DNA of 64,000 nucleotides, taken from positions 124,001 through 188,000 of the forward strand of contig CANLZI010000002.1 in the NCBI GenBank assembly GCA_947495555.1, written 5' to 3'. The notes under the pieces are model-generated. The model was not told the origin of the DNA and searched no databases. It saw only the letters and a program-made list of their open reading frames with translations. How positions within the stretch are numbered: position 1 is the stretch's first letter; each line of letters begins with the position of its first letter. This document shows, one piece after another, positions 26,565-37,193 of this stretch. The translations under genes were made by a program, and so were the position numbers. The stretch comes from an uncultured Erythrobacter sp. GTDB taxonomy: Bacteria; Pseudomonadota; Alphaproteobacteria; Sphingomonadales; Sphingomonadaceae.

Positions 26565-28008
26565 GACTGATAACTCCCACGGGTCTCCTGCACAGGCCCC
26601 ATCCGGTAATGCGCAAAGCGGCAACCAGATGTGGGGTGGCAGGTTCGCTGATGGACCTAGCGCGATCATGCGCGAAATCAATGCCTCGATCCCGTTCGAC
26701 AAGGCATTGTGGAGCCAGGATATCGCCGCGTCCAAGGCGCATGTCACCATGCTGGGCGCGCAGAACATCGTTACAGCCGAAGATGCTGCCACCATCAGCA
26801 AAGGGCTGGATCAGGTCGCCGCAGAATATGCCAGCAATGGTGTTCCCGAGGATTGGGATCTGGAAGACATTCACATGACCACCGAAAGCCGCCTTGCCGA
26901 ATTGATCGGTCCGGTGGCAGGTCGGTTGCACACCGCGCGCAGCCGCAATGATCAGGTGGCAACAGATTTCCGCTTGTGGGTACGACAATCGTTTGACGAT
27001 CTTGATGCGGGCCTGCTCGCCCTGCAACATGCGCTGGTTGCCCGTGCCGATGAACACGTCGCCAGCATCATGCCCGGCTTCACCCATTTGCAGACTGCCC
27101 AACCGGTAACGATGGGCCACCATTTGCTCGCTTATTACGAGATGATCGCGCGCGACCGTTCGCGGATCAACGATGCGCGTCGCCGGATGAACGAATCGCC
27201 GCTGGGATCAGCCGCCCTGGCTGGAACAGGTTTCCCGATTGACCGGCAGGCGACCAGCGATGTGCTGGGGTTTGATCGCCCCACCGCCAACAGTCTGGAC
27301 GCGGTGTCTGACCGGGACTTTGCCCTCGATTATCTGATGGCTGCGGCGCAGTGCTCTTTGCATCTGTCGCGTTTGGCCGAGGAATTTATCATCTGGGCCA
27401 GCCAGCCCTTTGGCTTTGTGCGCCTGCCCGATACGCTGAGCACGGGCAGCTCGATCATGCCGCAAAAGAAAAACCCCGATGCAGCTGAGCTGGTGCGCGG
27501 CCATGCCGGGCGGATCATCGGTGCAGCAACCGCCCTGATGGTGACCATGAAGGGCCTGCCGCTCGCCTATTCTAAGGATATGCAGGACGACAAGCCGCCT
27601 GTTTTCGAAGCCGCGGGCCTGCTGGCGCTGTCCATCGCCGCGATGACCGGCATGGTGGCAGACAGCCAGTTCAACACCCAGCGCATGCGTCAGGCCGCTG
27701 AATTGGGTTATGCCACGGCGACCGATCTGGCCGATTGGTTGGTAACCGAAGCGGACATTCCCTTCCGCGAGGCGCATCACATCACCGGCGCGGTGGTCAA
27801 GCTGGCCGAGACCGAGGGGCTTTCGCTCGATCAAATTCCATTGGCCAAACTGCAAGAGATTGATCAGCGGATTGACGAGCGCGTATTTGCTGCCCTGTCG
27901 GTCGATGCCTCTGTGGCGGCGCGCAGTTCTTATGGCGGAACCGCGCCAAGCCAAGTACAGTCGCAGGTCGAGCGCGCAAAGGCTCAATTGGCGAAGGAGC
28001 GCACATGA
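26545..28008 (+). CDS. argH: Argininosuccinate lyase
   Basis: About 487 residues from a GTG at 26545, or 459 from an ATG at 26629 (start of [10 protein letters not shown]); neither has a clear ribosome site. Family signatures are the fumarase-superfamily loop [12 protein letters not shown], with the catalytic Ser, [11 protein letters not shown], and [17 protein letters not shown]. It splits argininosuccinate into arginine and fumarate. If the GTG is right, the 5' end overlaps the TlpA-like gene start by 20 bases. The stop overlaps the next gene's ATG. Confidence 0.95.
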   Translation: MSDERNTTDNSHGSPAQAPSGNAQSGNQMWGGRFADGPSAIMREINASIPFDKALWSQDIAASKAHVTMLGAQNIVTAEDAATISKGLDQVAAEYASNGVPEDWDLEDIHMTTESRLAELIGPVAGRLHTARSRNDQVATDFRLWVRQSFDDLDAGLLALQHALVARADEHVASIMPGFTHLQTAQPVTMGHHLLAYYEMIARDRSRINDARRRMNESPLGSAALAGTGFPIDRQATSDVLGFDRPTANSLDAVSDRDFALDYLMAAAQCSLHLSRLAEEFIIWASQPFGFVRLPDTLSTGSSIMPQKKNPDAAELVRGHAGRIIGAATALMVTMKGLPLAYSKDMQDDKPPVFEAAGLLALSIAAMTGMVADSQFNTQRMRQAAELGYATATDLADWLVTEADIPFREAHHITGAVVKLAETEGLSLDQIPLAKLQEIDQRIDERVFAALSVDASVAARSSYGGTAPSQVQSQVERAKAQLAKERT

Positions 28009-28253
28009 CAAATGGTGCAAAACTGATGGCCGGCGCAGCCGTGTTGCTGATGCTGGGCGCATGCGGTCAGCGGACCGATGTGGCGCCGCTTACCGGGCAA
28101 AGCTTGCCGCCCGCCCCTTATGGTCAGGAAACGCAGCCCGATTCTGCTGAATTGCTGGCCATGGAGACCTTGGCCGCGCCCGAACGCAGCGTTGAATTGC
28201 GGCGGCGTTCCGAAGAACGCGAAGACGACCCGTTTGATCTGCCACCAGAATAA
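28005..28253 (+). CDS. Small lipoprotein (LptM/YifL-like position) between argH and lysA
   Basis: An 82-residue lipoprotein with signal peptide and lipobox LMLGAC (Cys at residue 20); the mature part is proline-rich, then acidic and arginine-rich ([16 protein letters not shown]). The ATG overlaps the argH stop (ATGA). A small lipoprotein next to lysA is seen in many proteobacteria; E. coli LptM (YifL), next to dapF, helps mature the LptD outer-membrane channel. Orthology here is inferred from position and size only. Confidence 0.72.
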   Translation: MTNGAKLMAGAAVLLMLGACGQRTDVAPLTGQSLPPAPYGQETQPDSAELLAMETLAAPERSVELRRRSEEREDDPFDLPPE

Positions 28254-28268
28254 GAGCCACTAAAGCCG

Positions 28269-29543
28269 ATGGATCATTTTGCACTGCGCGATGGCATTTT
28301 GCATGCCGAAGACGTCCCACTGCCCAGCATTGCAGAGGAAGTGGGCACGCCCGTCTATGTCTATTCGCGCGCTACGCTGGAACGCCATGCCCGCGTCTTT
28401 CGCGAGGCTTTGGCCGGATTGGGTACGGGCGAGCAAGCACCGCTGTGCGCCTTTGCAGTCAAATCCAACCCCAATTTGTCGGTCCTAAAAGTCCTGCAAC
28501 AGCAAGGCTTTGGCGCGGATGTGGTATCGGGCGGAGAGCTGATCAGAGCGCTGGCGGCAGGCATGGATCCGGCTGACATCGTCTTTTCCGGCGTGGGCAA
28601 AACGCGGGCTGAGTTGGAGCTGGGTCTGGATAAGCAGATCGGTCAGTTCAATATTGAATCGCGTGAAGAGGGCGAGGAGCTGTCCGAAATCGCGGTGGCG
28701 CGCGGCGAAGTGGCCGATGCTGTCCTGCGGATCAATCCCGATGTCGACGCCAAGACGCATGAGAAAATCTCTACCGGCAAGGCGGAGAACAAATTTGGCA
28801 TGCCGTTAATGCGAGCGCGCGAAGTTTTTGCCGAATTGGCCGTATTGCCGGGCCTGAACTTGCGCGGAGTTGCCATCCATATCGGCAGCCAATTGCTCGA
28901 TCTGGAGCCGTTGGAAACAGCCTTTGCCAAAATCGGAACGCTGGTGGCAGACCTGCGTGCTGCCGGACACAGCATCACCCATGTCGATCTGGGCGGCGGG
29001 CTAGGCGTGCCCTATAAGGCGGGCGAAAACCCGCCTTCCCCTGCAGAATATGGCGCGATGGTGGCCAAGGCGACTGCTGGGTGGGACGTCAAGCTGACCT
29101 TTGAGCCGGGCCGCGTCATTGCTGGCAATGCCGGCGTGTTGTTGACCCGCGTGGTCCGGGTAAAGCGAGGCGGCAATGGGCCACCGTTTGTGATCGTCGA
29201 TGCGGCGATGAATGATCTGGCCCGCCCTGCCCTGTATGGCGCATGGCATGATTTTGATGCGGTTGAGCCGCATGGTGAGCGCATGATCGCCAATATTGTA
29301 GGTCCGATCTGCGAGACCGGCGATACATTTGCGCGCGACCGTGATTGCGATGCAGTGGCCAGCGGCGATCTTGCGGTGTTCCGCACTGCGGGTGCCTATG
29401 GCGCGACCATGGCCTCCAGCTATAATTCGCGCGGCTTTGTGGCCGAGGTGATGGTGGACGGCGATCAATTCGCTGTGGTGGCGGACCGGATCGATGCCAA
29501 TGCGATCATGGACGCTGAACGCGTGCCCGATTTTCTGACATGA
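28269..29543 (+). CDS. lysA: Diaminopimelate decarboxylase
   Basis: A 424-residue PLP enzyme. The PLP lysine is in FAVKSNPNLSVL, IHIGSQL and DLGGGLGVPY line the pocket, and CETGDTFARDR carries the interface Cys used by fold-III decarboxylases. It makes lysine from meso-diaminopimelate. It follows argH and the lipoprotein gene in the same transcript, and its stop overlaps the siroheme synthase start. Confidence 0.97.
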   Translation: MDHFALRDGILHAEDVPLPSIAEEVGTPVYVYSRATLERHARVFREALAGLGTGEQAPLCAFAVKSNPNLSVLKVLQQQGFGADVVSGGELIRALAAGMDPADIVFSGVGKTRAELELGLDKQIGQFNIESREEGEELSEIAVARGEVADAVLRINPDVDAKTHEKISTGKAENKFGMPLMRAREVFAELAVLPGLNLRGVAIHIGSQLLDLEPLETAFAKIGTLVADLRAAGHSITHVDLGGGLGVPYKAGENPPSPAEYGAMVAKATAGWDVKLTFEPGRVIAGNAGVLLTRVVRVKRGGNGPPFVIVDAAMNDLARPALYGAWHDFDAVEPHGERMIANIVGPICETGDTFARDRDCDAVASGDLAVFRTAGAYGATMASSYNSRGFVAEVMVDGDQFAVVADRIDANAIMDAERVPDFLT

Positions 29544-30415
29544 TCGGCTCGCTGCCCCTGTTTCATCAGATACGCGGCCAAAGCGTGCTGGTGCTGGGCG
29601 ATGGTGCAGCAGCAGAACCCAAAAAGCGGCTGGTGGAACGCGCAGGTGGAATTGTGCTCCACGATATGCAGCAGGCCATCGATGAAGGCGTGCGCCTGGC
29701 CTTCGTGGCATATGAGGACGCTTCCGCATGCGAGACAGCGGCGATCAATCTGCGCTGCGCCGGATTGCTGGTGAATGTGGTCGACAAGCCCGATCTGTGT
29801 GATTTTACCACCCCCAGCATTTTGGACCGCGATCCGGTGTTGATTGCGGTCGGGACCGGAGGAGCATCGGCAGGTCTGGCCAAGCATATCCGGCTGCGCA
29901 TGGAACGCATGCTGCCGGAATCACTCGGCGCACTGGCCAAGGCTCTGTTTGCAGCACGCCCAGGTTTGCGCGCTCGGTTTCCAGATGCAGCCGACCGGCG
30001 GCGCGGGTTGGACGATGCCTTGCGCGAGGGCGGGGCATTAGACCCGCTTGTCGGTGAGAGCCATCAACGGGTCGATGATTGGTTGGCCGGTGCAGAAGAA
30101 GGCCAGGGCAGCGAAACAATCGAATTCACACTAACCAGTGCCGATCCCGACAATCTGACCCTGCGCCAGGCGCGCGCTTTGGGCGAAGCCGATGCCGTGT
30201 GCGCCATTGGACAGGTGCCGCCTGCGATTATGGCCCGCGCCCGCGCCGATGCGGTGCGGATCAATTGCGACGCAGCCAATTGCCCCCATGCAACCAGTAA
30301 TGGAGCGCAGCAACCCCATTGCCCGGTCGCCGAGCAACGCTTTGCCAAAGATAGTGCTGACGGTGCTGGGCCAGGCCGCACATTGACGGTGATCCTGCGC
30401 TATCAGCCCCGATAG
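29540..30415 (+). CDS. Precorrin-2 dehydrogenase/sirohydrochlorin ferrochelatase with a vestigial methyltransferase tail
   Basis: 291 residues. The N-terminal NAD domain (VLVLGDGAAAEPKKRLV) and the middle helical part (SIDRDPVLIAVGTGGASAGLAKHIRLR in pieces) match the CysG-N/Met8 module that oxidises precorrin-2 and inserts iron. After about residue 190, the sequence EFTLTSADPDNLTLRQARALGEAD and onward aligns by eye with the first 60 residues of SUMT (LVGAGPGDPDLLTLRA), but the GAGPGDP loop is degraded and the rest of the domain is missing. An intact SUMT gene lies 24 kb away. The ATG overlaps the lysA stop. Confidence 0.88.
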   Translation: MIGSLPLFHQIRGQSVLVLGDGAAAEPKKRLVERAGGIVLHDMQQAIDEGVRLAFVAYEDASACETAAINLRCAGLLVNVVDKPDLCDFTTPSILDRDPVLIAVGTGGASAGLAKHIRLRMERMLPESLGALAKALFAARPGLRARFPDAADRRRGLDDALREGGALDPLVGESHQRVDDWLAGAEEGQGSETIEFTLTSADPDNLTLRQARALGEADAVCAIGQVPPAIMARARADAVRINCDAANCPHATSNGAQQPHCPVAEQRFAKDSADGAGPGRTLTVILRYQPR

Positions 30416-30417
30416 TC

Positions 30418-31392
30418 TCAGGCAGCCGCTGCCATGGGTTCGCGCACCACATCTGCGAAATAGCGCGCCATTGCATCAACAGCCGCATCGCTCAGCGTGA
30501 TGAACACGCGCCGCTTGTCATTGCTGTCCTCAACCCGCTCCAACAAGCCAGTCTCTGTCATTTGCTTGATCCAACGCAATGCGGTGGTAGCGGGCACGCC
30601 GGAAGCGATGCACAGTGAGCTGACCGAGACGCGGGTATGTTCGGCATGGGCCGCTGTCAGATCAAGCAACACGTCCCACGCCGGATCGGCGAACAATTCA
30701 GCGTCGAAAAACCGTCGCCTCTCGTTGCGCTGACGGATGATCCGCCGCACCAATCGAGGGTCTGGAAGAGGAACAGAAGCGCTGCGCCTGCCAAGCGAAC
30801 GCTCGGCCAGATTATCATCATCGCCTAGGTCAAACGCTGCATCTTGAGATGCCTGACTTGTGATAAAGGCGCGCTCGTCCAACCGGTCAAACTTGCTGGC
30901 AATGGCATCCACTTGCTCGGTCAAGCGCAGCAAAGCCAGCCGGTCGGTTTCGGACAATTCGCGCACACGCGGCCCGTTGACTGCACCCAAAATACGGCCC
31001 ACCGCCACAACCCGTTCGGCCCGCGAAGCATCCACCAGGATTTGCGGGGCCGATTGGTCAAAGCAGGAAAACACCGGATCCAGCGCATCCAATGAGGTCG
31101 AGACAATCAATTGCGCACCCGACCGTGCCACGCGCATATCGAGCCGCGACAAGGCCGCCATGCTGGCTGCATCGACCATGGGGCAGTCCAGGATCACAAC
31201 ATCACCCAGCACGGTCAAGCCGCCATCCAGCAGCGCCGAAACCTCGCCGCCCTGCCCGATTTGAAAGCCCGCTCCGCGCAGATCATCACCAATTTGATCG
31301 CGCAGATAAGGCCGGTCAGAAAACACCGAAACATGCGCGGTCAGACCCGCTGCATCACCCACTGCCGCATAGGAAAAATCTGCCTGAGCCAT
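30418..31392 (-). CDS. MarR-like winged-helix regulator with an N-terminal receiver-like domain
   Basis: A 324-residue protein. Residues 1-135 look like a receiver-type fold: VVILDCP places an Asp where the phospho-acceptor of a receiver lies, followed by a beta4-like LIVSTS, but no beta5 lysine. After a variable helical linker with an LRLTEQVDAIASKFDRLDE coiled coil, the C-terminal winged helix (about 235-318) has SVSSLCIASGVPATTALRWIKQM, then the wing DNDKRRVFITLS. It is divergent from the ECF sigma gene. The target is unknown; autoregulation or control of the sigma factor is plausible. Confidence 0.75.
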   Translation of the reverse strand: MAQADFSYAAVGDAAGLTAHVSVFSDRPYLRDQIGDDLRGAGFQIGQGGEVSALLDGGLTVLGDVVILDCPMVDAASMAALSRLDMRVARSGAQLIVSTSLDALDPVFSCFDQSAPQILVDASRAERVVAVGRILGAVNGPRVRELSETDRLALLRLTEQVDAIASKFDRLDERAFITSQASQDAAFDLGDDDNLAERSLGRRSASVPLPDPRLVRRIIRQRNERRRFFDAELFADPAWDVLLDLTAAHAEHTRVSVSSLCIASGVPATTALRWIKQMTETGLLERVEDSNDKRRVFITLSDAAVDAMARYFADVVREPMAAAA

Positions 31393-31521
31393 CGAATCAG
31401 CCTCCGTTGAATTACGTACAAAAGTAGAACAAATGATGATCAGGTCAAGAATTATTGCCTCAATGGAGAGAAATTACGCGGGCATTGAACCTTTCGGGCC
31501 TATTTGCAGACTACCCTTGTG

Positions 31522-32142
31522 ATGGCCGAGAAAAACGCCCCTTCAGCGCCTGAAGCGCCCACCGGACAGGCCCCGAATGGTCAGGCCACTAACGGTCAAA
31601 CAGGCGCCTTGTTTGACGAGCTGTTGGTGATGCTGGTGCAACAAGGTGACAAGGAGGCGGCTCAACGATTGTTTCAGCGTTGGAACCCCCGGCTGCTCAG
31701 AAGTGCGCGCCGCTATGCTGGCGATGCTGCCCTGGCCGAACAATTGGCACAAGATTGCTGGCTGGCGATCTGGCGCGGGATCGGATCCCTGCGCGAAGCG
31801 TCTCGCTTTGCCCCTTGGGCCTTTGGTATTTTGCGGCGCAAGGGTGCCACCCAAATCTCAACGGCCATGCGTGATCGCGCGATGATCCAAGATGACGCCG
31901 AGTTACCAGCCGATGGGGCAAGCCACCCCGATGAGCGTCTGTCCATCAACCAAGCCTTTGCCAGGTTACCAGCTGATCAGCGGCTATTGGCGCATCTGTT
32001 TTTTGTTGAGGGTCTGACCCTGCCCGAGATTGCAACCGTGCAGTCCATCCCCATTGGAACGGCCAAATCGCGCCTGTTCCACGCGCGGCGCAAATTGAAA
32101 GCCGCACTCAATCCCGTCACCCCAAGAGGAGAATATCCATGA
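31522..32142 (+). CDS. ECF-family RNA polymerase sigma factor
   Basis: A sigma-70 group 4 protein, 206 residues from the ATG at 31522. The N-terminal 30 residues are Gly/Pro/Asn-rich; region 2 includes ARRYAGDAALAEQLAQDCW-like helices, and region 4 has PADQRLLAHLFFVEGLTLPEIATVQSIPIGTAKSRLFHARRKL in pieces. It is followed, with ATGA overlap, by a small membrane protein that may be its anti-sigma factor or effector. The gene is divergent from the MarR-like regulator. Confidence 0.87.
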   Translation: MAEKNAPSAPEAPTGQAPNGQATNGQTGALFDELLVMLVQQGDKEAAQRLFQRWNPRLLRSARRYAGDAALAEQLAQDCWLAIWRGIGSLREASRFAPWAFGILRRKGATQISTAMRDRAMIQDDAELPADGASHPDERLSINQAFARLPADQRLLAHLFFVEGLTLPEIATVQSIPIGTAKSRLFHARRKLKAALNPVTPRGEYP

Positions 32143-32516
32143 CCGATAAAGACGATCTGATTGCCAATGCGCTAGATGCCGATGACAAGGAATTCCTTGC
32201 CAGTCTAGAAGGCGATCGCGGAATGTTTCAGCAAATCGGCGACAGCTGGAAAGGCCCCATGGGTGGCTGGGCCAAGCTGATTTTTGGCATCACCACCATT
32301 TTGGGCGTCTTGTTTCTATTCGTGATTTGGCAAGTCGCTCATTCCACCGACCATCCGATCCTGCACGCGCTATGGGCTATTTCAGGCGTAGCTCTGCTGG
32401 TGGTGATCGGCTTTGCCAAGCAATGGATGTTTGCCCGCATGAATATGCTGACCATCCTGCGCGAAATTAAGCGCCTGCAAGTGCAGGTCGCTCACCTGTC
32501 AGAGCAAAGAGACTAG
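32139..32516 (+). CDS. Small membrane protein, DUF6768-like (possible anti-sigma partner)
   Basis: 125 residues. A cytoplasmic N-terminal part (MTDKDDLIANALDADDKEF, LEGDRGMFQQIGDSW) is followed by two transmembrane helices (about 47-66 and 76-95) and a basic helical C-terminus with KRLQVQVAHLSEQ. The architecture and the 4-base overlap with the ECF sigma gene resemble DUF6768 proteins found after such sigma factors. No zinc-binding anti-sigma (ZAS) motif HxxxCxxC is visible. Confidence 0.75.
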   Translation: MTDKDDLIANALDADDKEFLASLEGDRGMFQQIGDSWKGPMGGWAKLIFGITTILGVLFLFVIWQVAHSTDHPILHALWAISGVALLVVIGFAKQWMFARMNMLTILREIKRLQVQVAHLSEQRD

Positions 32517-32534
32517 GCCTGCCCAGCCGCTCGA

Positions 32535-33836
<1,302 letters not shown>

Positions 33837-33946
33837 CTAATCCGATGCGACAAACCGCGCGGGGTTAGGCTCTCACCATTGGGAGGGCAAGCGGCAAGTA
33901 CCGCCTATCACCCGACCAGCTGTGCCGCCGTGTTTATCGAGGGTGG

Positions 33947-34336
33947 TTAAGTGGTCGCAATCACGTCGATCTCAACCATCAATTCAGGCAGCGCCAGCGA
34001 TGACACCTCAACAATTGTATCGGCTGGAAAGGGCGGCGTGAAATGCGTTTTGCGCGCTTCGACAATTGCAGGAAAATTGGCCATGTTAGTGAGATAGATC
34101 GTCACTTTGACAATCTTTGTCATGTCGCTGCCGGCCGCCTCCAGCACGCGTTTGATATTGGCCATCGTCTGGCCGAGCTGGAGGTCAAAATCGCCCTCGC
34201 CCATGATCGTGCCATCTTCAACAATAGCGGCTTGGCCAGACAAAAAGATCAGGTCGCCAACCACCCATCCAGGGCAAATCGCATAGGGTGCCAGCGGATC
34301 AGGATCGATCGTGATCGGCGTTGCGCGCTGGTTCAT
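33947..34336 (-). CDS. Rid-family protein lacking the catalytic arginine
   Basis: About 129 residues from the ATG at 34336 (an in-frame GTG at 34348 is also possible). The fold signature is SGQAAIVEDG, GQTMANIKRVLEAAGSDM and VKVTIYLTNMANF. The position of the RidA active-site Arg (PARSCVEV in RidA) reads PADTIVEV, so 2-iminoacid deaminase activity is doubtful. Rid members without Arg act in other pathways. It follows hisZ with 19 bases between stop and ATG. Confidence 0.86.
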   Translation of the reverse strand: MNQRATPITIDPDPLAPYAICPGWVVGDLIFLSGQAAIVEDGTIMGEGDFDLQLGQTMANIKRVLEAAGSDMTKIVKVTIYLTNMANFPAIVEARKTHFTPPFPADTIVEVSSLALPELMVEIDVIATT

Positions 34337-34354
34337 TGGCCGATCCACCTCACC

Positions 34355-35485
34355 TTACAGCCGGACCGGTTCATTGCCGTCCAACCGGTGGGTGCAGCCC
34401 AAGGCAGCGGCATCCTCACCCTCGCCGATTTGGGCAATGGTGCGCCAGCCGATCGCACGCAGCCGTGCTGCGGCATCAGCATCATAACCTTGGGGTAGAT
34501 ACAATGTGTCGGGCTGGGCCAACTCAAAGCCCGCGCCAGCCAGCACATCTACGAAAAGAGAGAAGCCGGTGGCGACTTCTTCGCTGCCCATGATCTGATA
34601 GGTTCCGCCGCGACCAACAGCCCCACGAACACCATCTGCATAAAGGGTAAAGCCAAACCAGCTTTGATATTCAAACCCATGGCGCTCGGTTGGGTCAAGC
34701 GTTATGCGCGCACCAGAAGATCCTGCTTGCCCGACCCGTTTGGCGATCGCTTCCAATCCGGCGATCCTGCTGGCCAAAGCGCCGCCTGCATCAATCGCAC
34801 GCAATTGCTCCAGCGCCTGGTCCAATGGTCCGGTGGCATAAAGCAGCGGGAGATAGGCCTCCCCGCCCACGCTTTTCAGGCCGCCTGCATCCTTGGTGTC
34901 CAGCTCCCGCCGGACATCATCAATCTGTTCAGGCGCCAGCGGCATGGCGTCGGCGGCAAGAATGTCGACCAAATCGGGGAGAGTAAAATCAACCGAAATG
35001 CCGGTCAGTCCGGCAGCGGCCAAAGCCTCAACCGCCAAAGCCACCATTTCACTGGCAGCAGCAACGGTGTCAGCCCCAATCAGTTCTGCACCCAATTGCA
35101 AACGCTCTCGCGCGGGGTTCAATTGATCGGCCCGCATCACCGCCGTTTCGCCGCAATAGCACAGGCGCAAAGGGCGCGGCGCACCCGCCAGGCTGGTGGC
35201 TGCAATCCGCCCGATCTGCGGGGTAATATCAGACCTCAGCGCCAAAGTGCGCAGGCTGGACGGATCAACAAAGCGGAACATGCGGCGCGGATGCGCATCC
35301 TGCTCGTGCTTAGCCATCCGGCCAACCAGCGATTTTTCGAACTCGACCATCGGCGGGCGGACCCGGTCGTATCCATGTGAGCCGAGCACATCGAGCGCAG
35401 CGCGCATGGCGCGCGTGATCTTTTCGGCAGCTTGGGGAAGCCGGTCTTCCAGCCCTTCGGGCAAAAGGTCATCAGGTTTGGTCAT
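34355..35485 (-). CDS. hisZ: ATP phosphoribosyltransferase regulatory subunit HisZ
   Basis: A 376-residue HisRS-like protein. Class II synthetase core motifs are partly kept (RFVDPSSLRTLALRSDITPQIGRI; GRGGTYQIMG). It lacks the anticodon-binding domain, with about 80 residues of other sequence at the end. HisZ pairs with the short HisG to make an active ATP phosphoribosyltransferase, the first step of histidine synthesis. The hisG gene is not in the window. Distinguishing it from histidyl-tRNA synthetase rests on its length and lack of a class II HisRS C-terminus. Confidence 0.9.
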   Translation of the reverse strand: MTKPDDLLPEGLEDRLPQAAEKITRAMRAALDVLGSHGYDRVRPPMVEFEKSLVGRMAKHEQDAHPRRMFRFVDPSSLRTLALRSDITPQIGRIAATSLAGAPRPLRLCYCGETAVMRADQLNPARERLQLGAELIGADTVAAASEMVALAVEALAAAGLTGISVDFTLPDLVDILAADAMPLAPEQIDDVRRELDTKDAGGLKSVGGEAYLPLLYATGPLDQALEQLRAIDAGGALASRIAGLEAIAKRVGQAGSSGARITLDPTERHGFEYQSWFGFTLYADGVRGAVGRGGTYQIMGSEEVATGFSLFVDVLAGAGFELAQPDTLYLPQGYDADAAARLRAIGWRTIAQIGEGEDAAALGCTHRLDGNEPVRL

Positions 35486-35513
35486 TGCAAGCGGGCGATT
35501 GCCCGATTCCCTT

Positions 35514-37097
35514 CTAGAATTCCAGCGCTTTGACCATTTTCACGCCGTCAATCTTCTCGGCGCTGGCTACCACATCAGCACTGATCGGCTGATCCACGCT
35601 CAACAGCAGAACCGCCTCTCCACCCGCTTCGCGCCGGCCCAGATTAAAGGTTCCGATATTGATCCCGTGATCGCCCAACAAGGAACCGATGCGGCCAATG
35701 AAACCTGGCTTATCGTCATTCACGATATACAGCATATTGCCCGATAGATCGGCCTCGATGCCAATCCCGAAAATCTCCACCAGTCGCGGCGAGGAGTTGC
35801 CAAACAATGTGCCCGCAACAGAGCGAGCGCCCTGCGCTGTATCAACGGTGATGCGCACCAGAGTGTTGTACGCGCCTTCGCGGTCATGACGCACTTCGCT
35901 GACGTCCAGCCCGCGTTCCTTGGCCAGATAGGGCGCATTGACCATATTCACCGCATCAGAATAGCGACGCATAAATCCAGCCAAAACAGCGCCGGTGATC
36001 GGCTTGCCATTAAGCTGTGCAGCGGCACCTTCACGCTCGATGCTGATCTTGGTCAGATTGCCATGCGCCAGCTGTCCAACCAGGCTGCCCAGCTTTTCCG
36101 CCAGCGACATATAAGGCTTCAGCTTGGGCGCTTCTTCGGCGCTGAGCGATGGCATGTTCAACGCATTGGTCACGCCGCCATTGACCAGAAAATCGCTCAT
36201 TTGCTCGGCGACTTGCAACGCGACATTGACCTGAGCCTCGGTGGTGGAAGCACCCAAATGCGGGGTGCAAATGAAGTTTGGCGCACCAAACAGCGGGTTT
36301 TCCTTGGCCGGTTCGGTTTCGAACACGTCCAAGGCAGCCGCAGCAACCTGGCCACTTTCTAGGCAATCCTTCAACGCCAATTCGTCGATCAATCCGCCGC
36401 GGGCGCAATTGACAATGCGTATACCCGGCTTGGCATTCTCTAGCCGCTCACGGCTGAGGATATTGCGCGTTTGATCGGTCAACGGGGTGTGCAAACTCAC
36501 GAAGTCGGCGCGCGACAACAGAGTATCAAGGTCAACTTTCTCAACCCCCAATTCGATCGCGCGATCTTCAGTCAGGAAGGGATCATAAGCGACCACTTTC
36601 ATCTTCAGGCCCAGCGCACGGCTGGCGACAATCGCACCAATGTTGCCGGCCCCGATCAGGCCCAGGGTCTTGCCGGTGACTTCTACGCCCATGAAATCTT
36701 TCTTGGGCCATTCACCGGCCTGCGTGCGGGTGTTCGCGGCCGGAATTTGTCGGGCCAGCGCCATGATCATGGCAATCGCATGCTCGGCAGTCGTGATCGA
36801 ATTTCCGAACGGCGTGTTCATCACCACTACGCCCTTGCCCGAGGCGTAAGGGATGTCGACATTGTCGACCCCGATACCGGCACGGCCAATCACTTTCAGA
36901 TTGGTGGCCGCATCCAACACTTCCTTGGTGACAGTCGTCGAAGAGCGAATTGCCAGGCCATCATATTCGCCAATCCGGGCGATCAATTCTTCGGGCGTTT
37001 CGCCAGTGATTACATCGACATCGCAGCCACGTTCTTCAAAAATACGCGCTGCATTAGGGTCCATCTTGTCAGAGATGAGGACTTTGGGTTTTGTCAT
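35514..37097 (-). CDS. serA: D-3-phosphoglycerate dehydrogenase
   Basis: A 527-residue SerA of the long type. The NAD-binding domain has LGLIGAGNIGAIVASRALG, catalytic Arg/Glu/His are seen in NCARGGLIDE and PHLGASTTEAQ, and after about residue 320 come an intervening domain and a C-terminal ACT domain (MLYIVNDDKPGFIGRIGSLL). It oxidises 3-phosphoglycerate in serine synthesis. The ATG at 37097 has AGGA 8 bases upstream. A GCCAGC-CAAGAT-GCTGGC hairpin lies in the leader at 37117-37134. serC is upstream on the same strand. Confidence 0.96.
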   Translation of the reverse strand: MTKPKVLISDKMDPNAARIFEERGCDVDVITGETPEELIARIGEYDGLAIRSSTTVTKEVLDAATNLKVIGRAGIGVDNVDIPYASGKGVVVMNTPFGNSITTAEHAIAMIMALARQIPAANTRTQAGEWPKKDFMGVEVTGKTLGLIGAGNIGAIVASRALGLKMKVVAYDPFLTEDRAIELGVEKVDLDTLLSRADFVSLHTPLTDQTRNILSRERLENAKPGIRIVNCARGGLIDELALKDCLESGQVAAAALDVFETEPAKENPLFGAPNFICTPHLGASTTEAQVNVALQVAEQMSDFLVNGGVTNALNMPSLSAEEAPKLKPYMSLAEKLGSLVGQLAHGNLTKISIEREGAAAQLNGKPITGAVLAGFMRRYSDAVNMVNAPYLAKERGLDVSEVRHDREGAYNTLVRITVDTAQGARSVAGTLFGNSSPRLVEIFGIGIEADLSGNMLYIVNDDKPGFIGRIGSLLGDHGINIGTFNLGRREAGGEAVLLLSVDQPISADVVASAEKIDGVKMVKALEF

Positions 37098-37193
37098 GAG
37101 AATTTCCTTGCGTCGCGCCAGCATCTTGGCTGGCACGCGATAGAGGGGGAAAGGCGGCGACCCTATGCGGAGCCGCCTGCCGTCTGGCCGCTA

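Noticed and set aside
37117..37134. The GCCAGC-CAAGAT-GCTGGC hairpin before serA as a riboswitch
   Set aside because: A single six-pair stem without a conserved loop or partner stem is not enough; it may be a simple leader hairpin.
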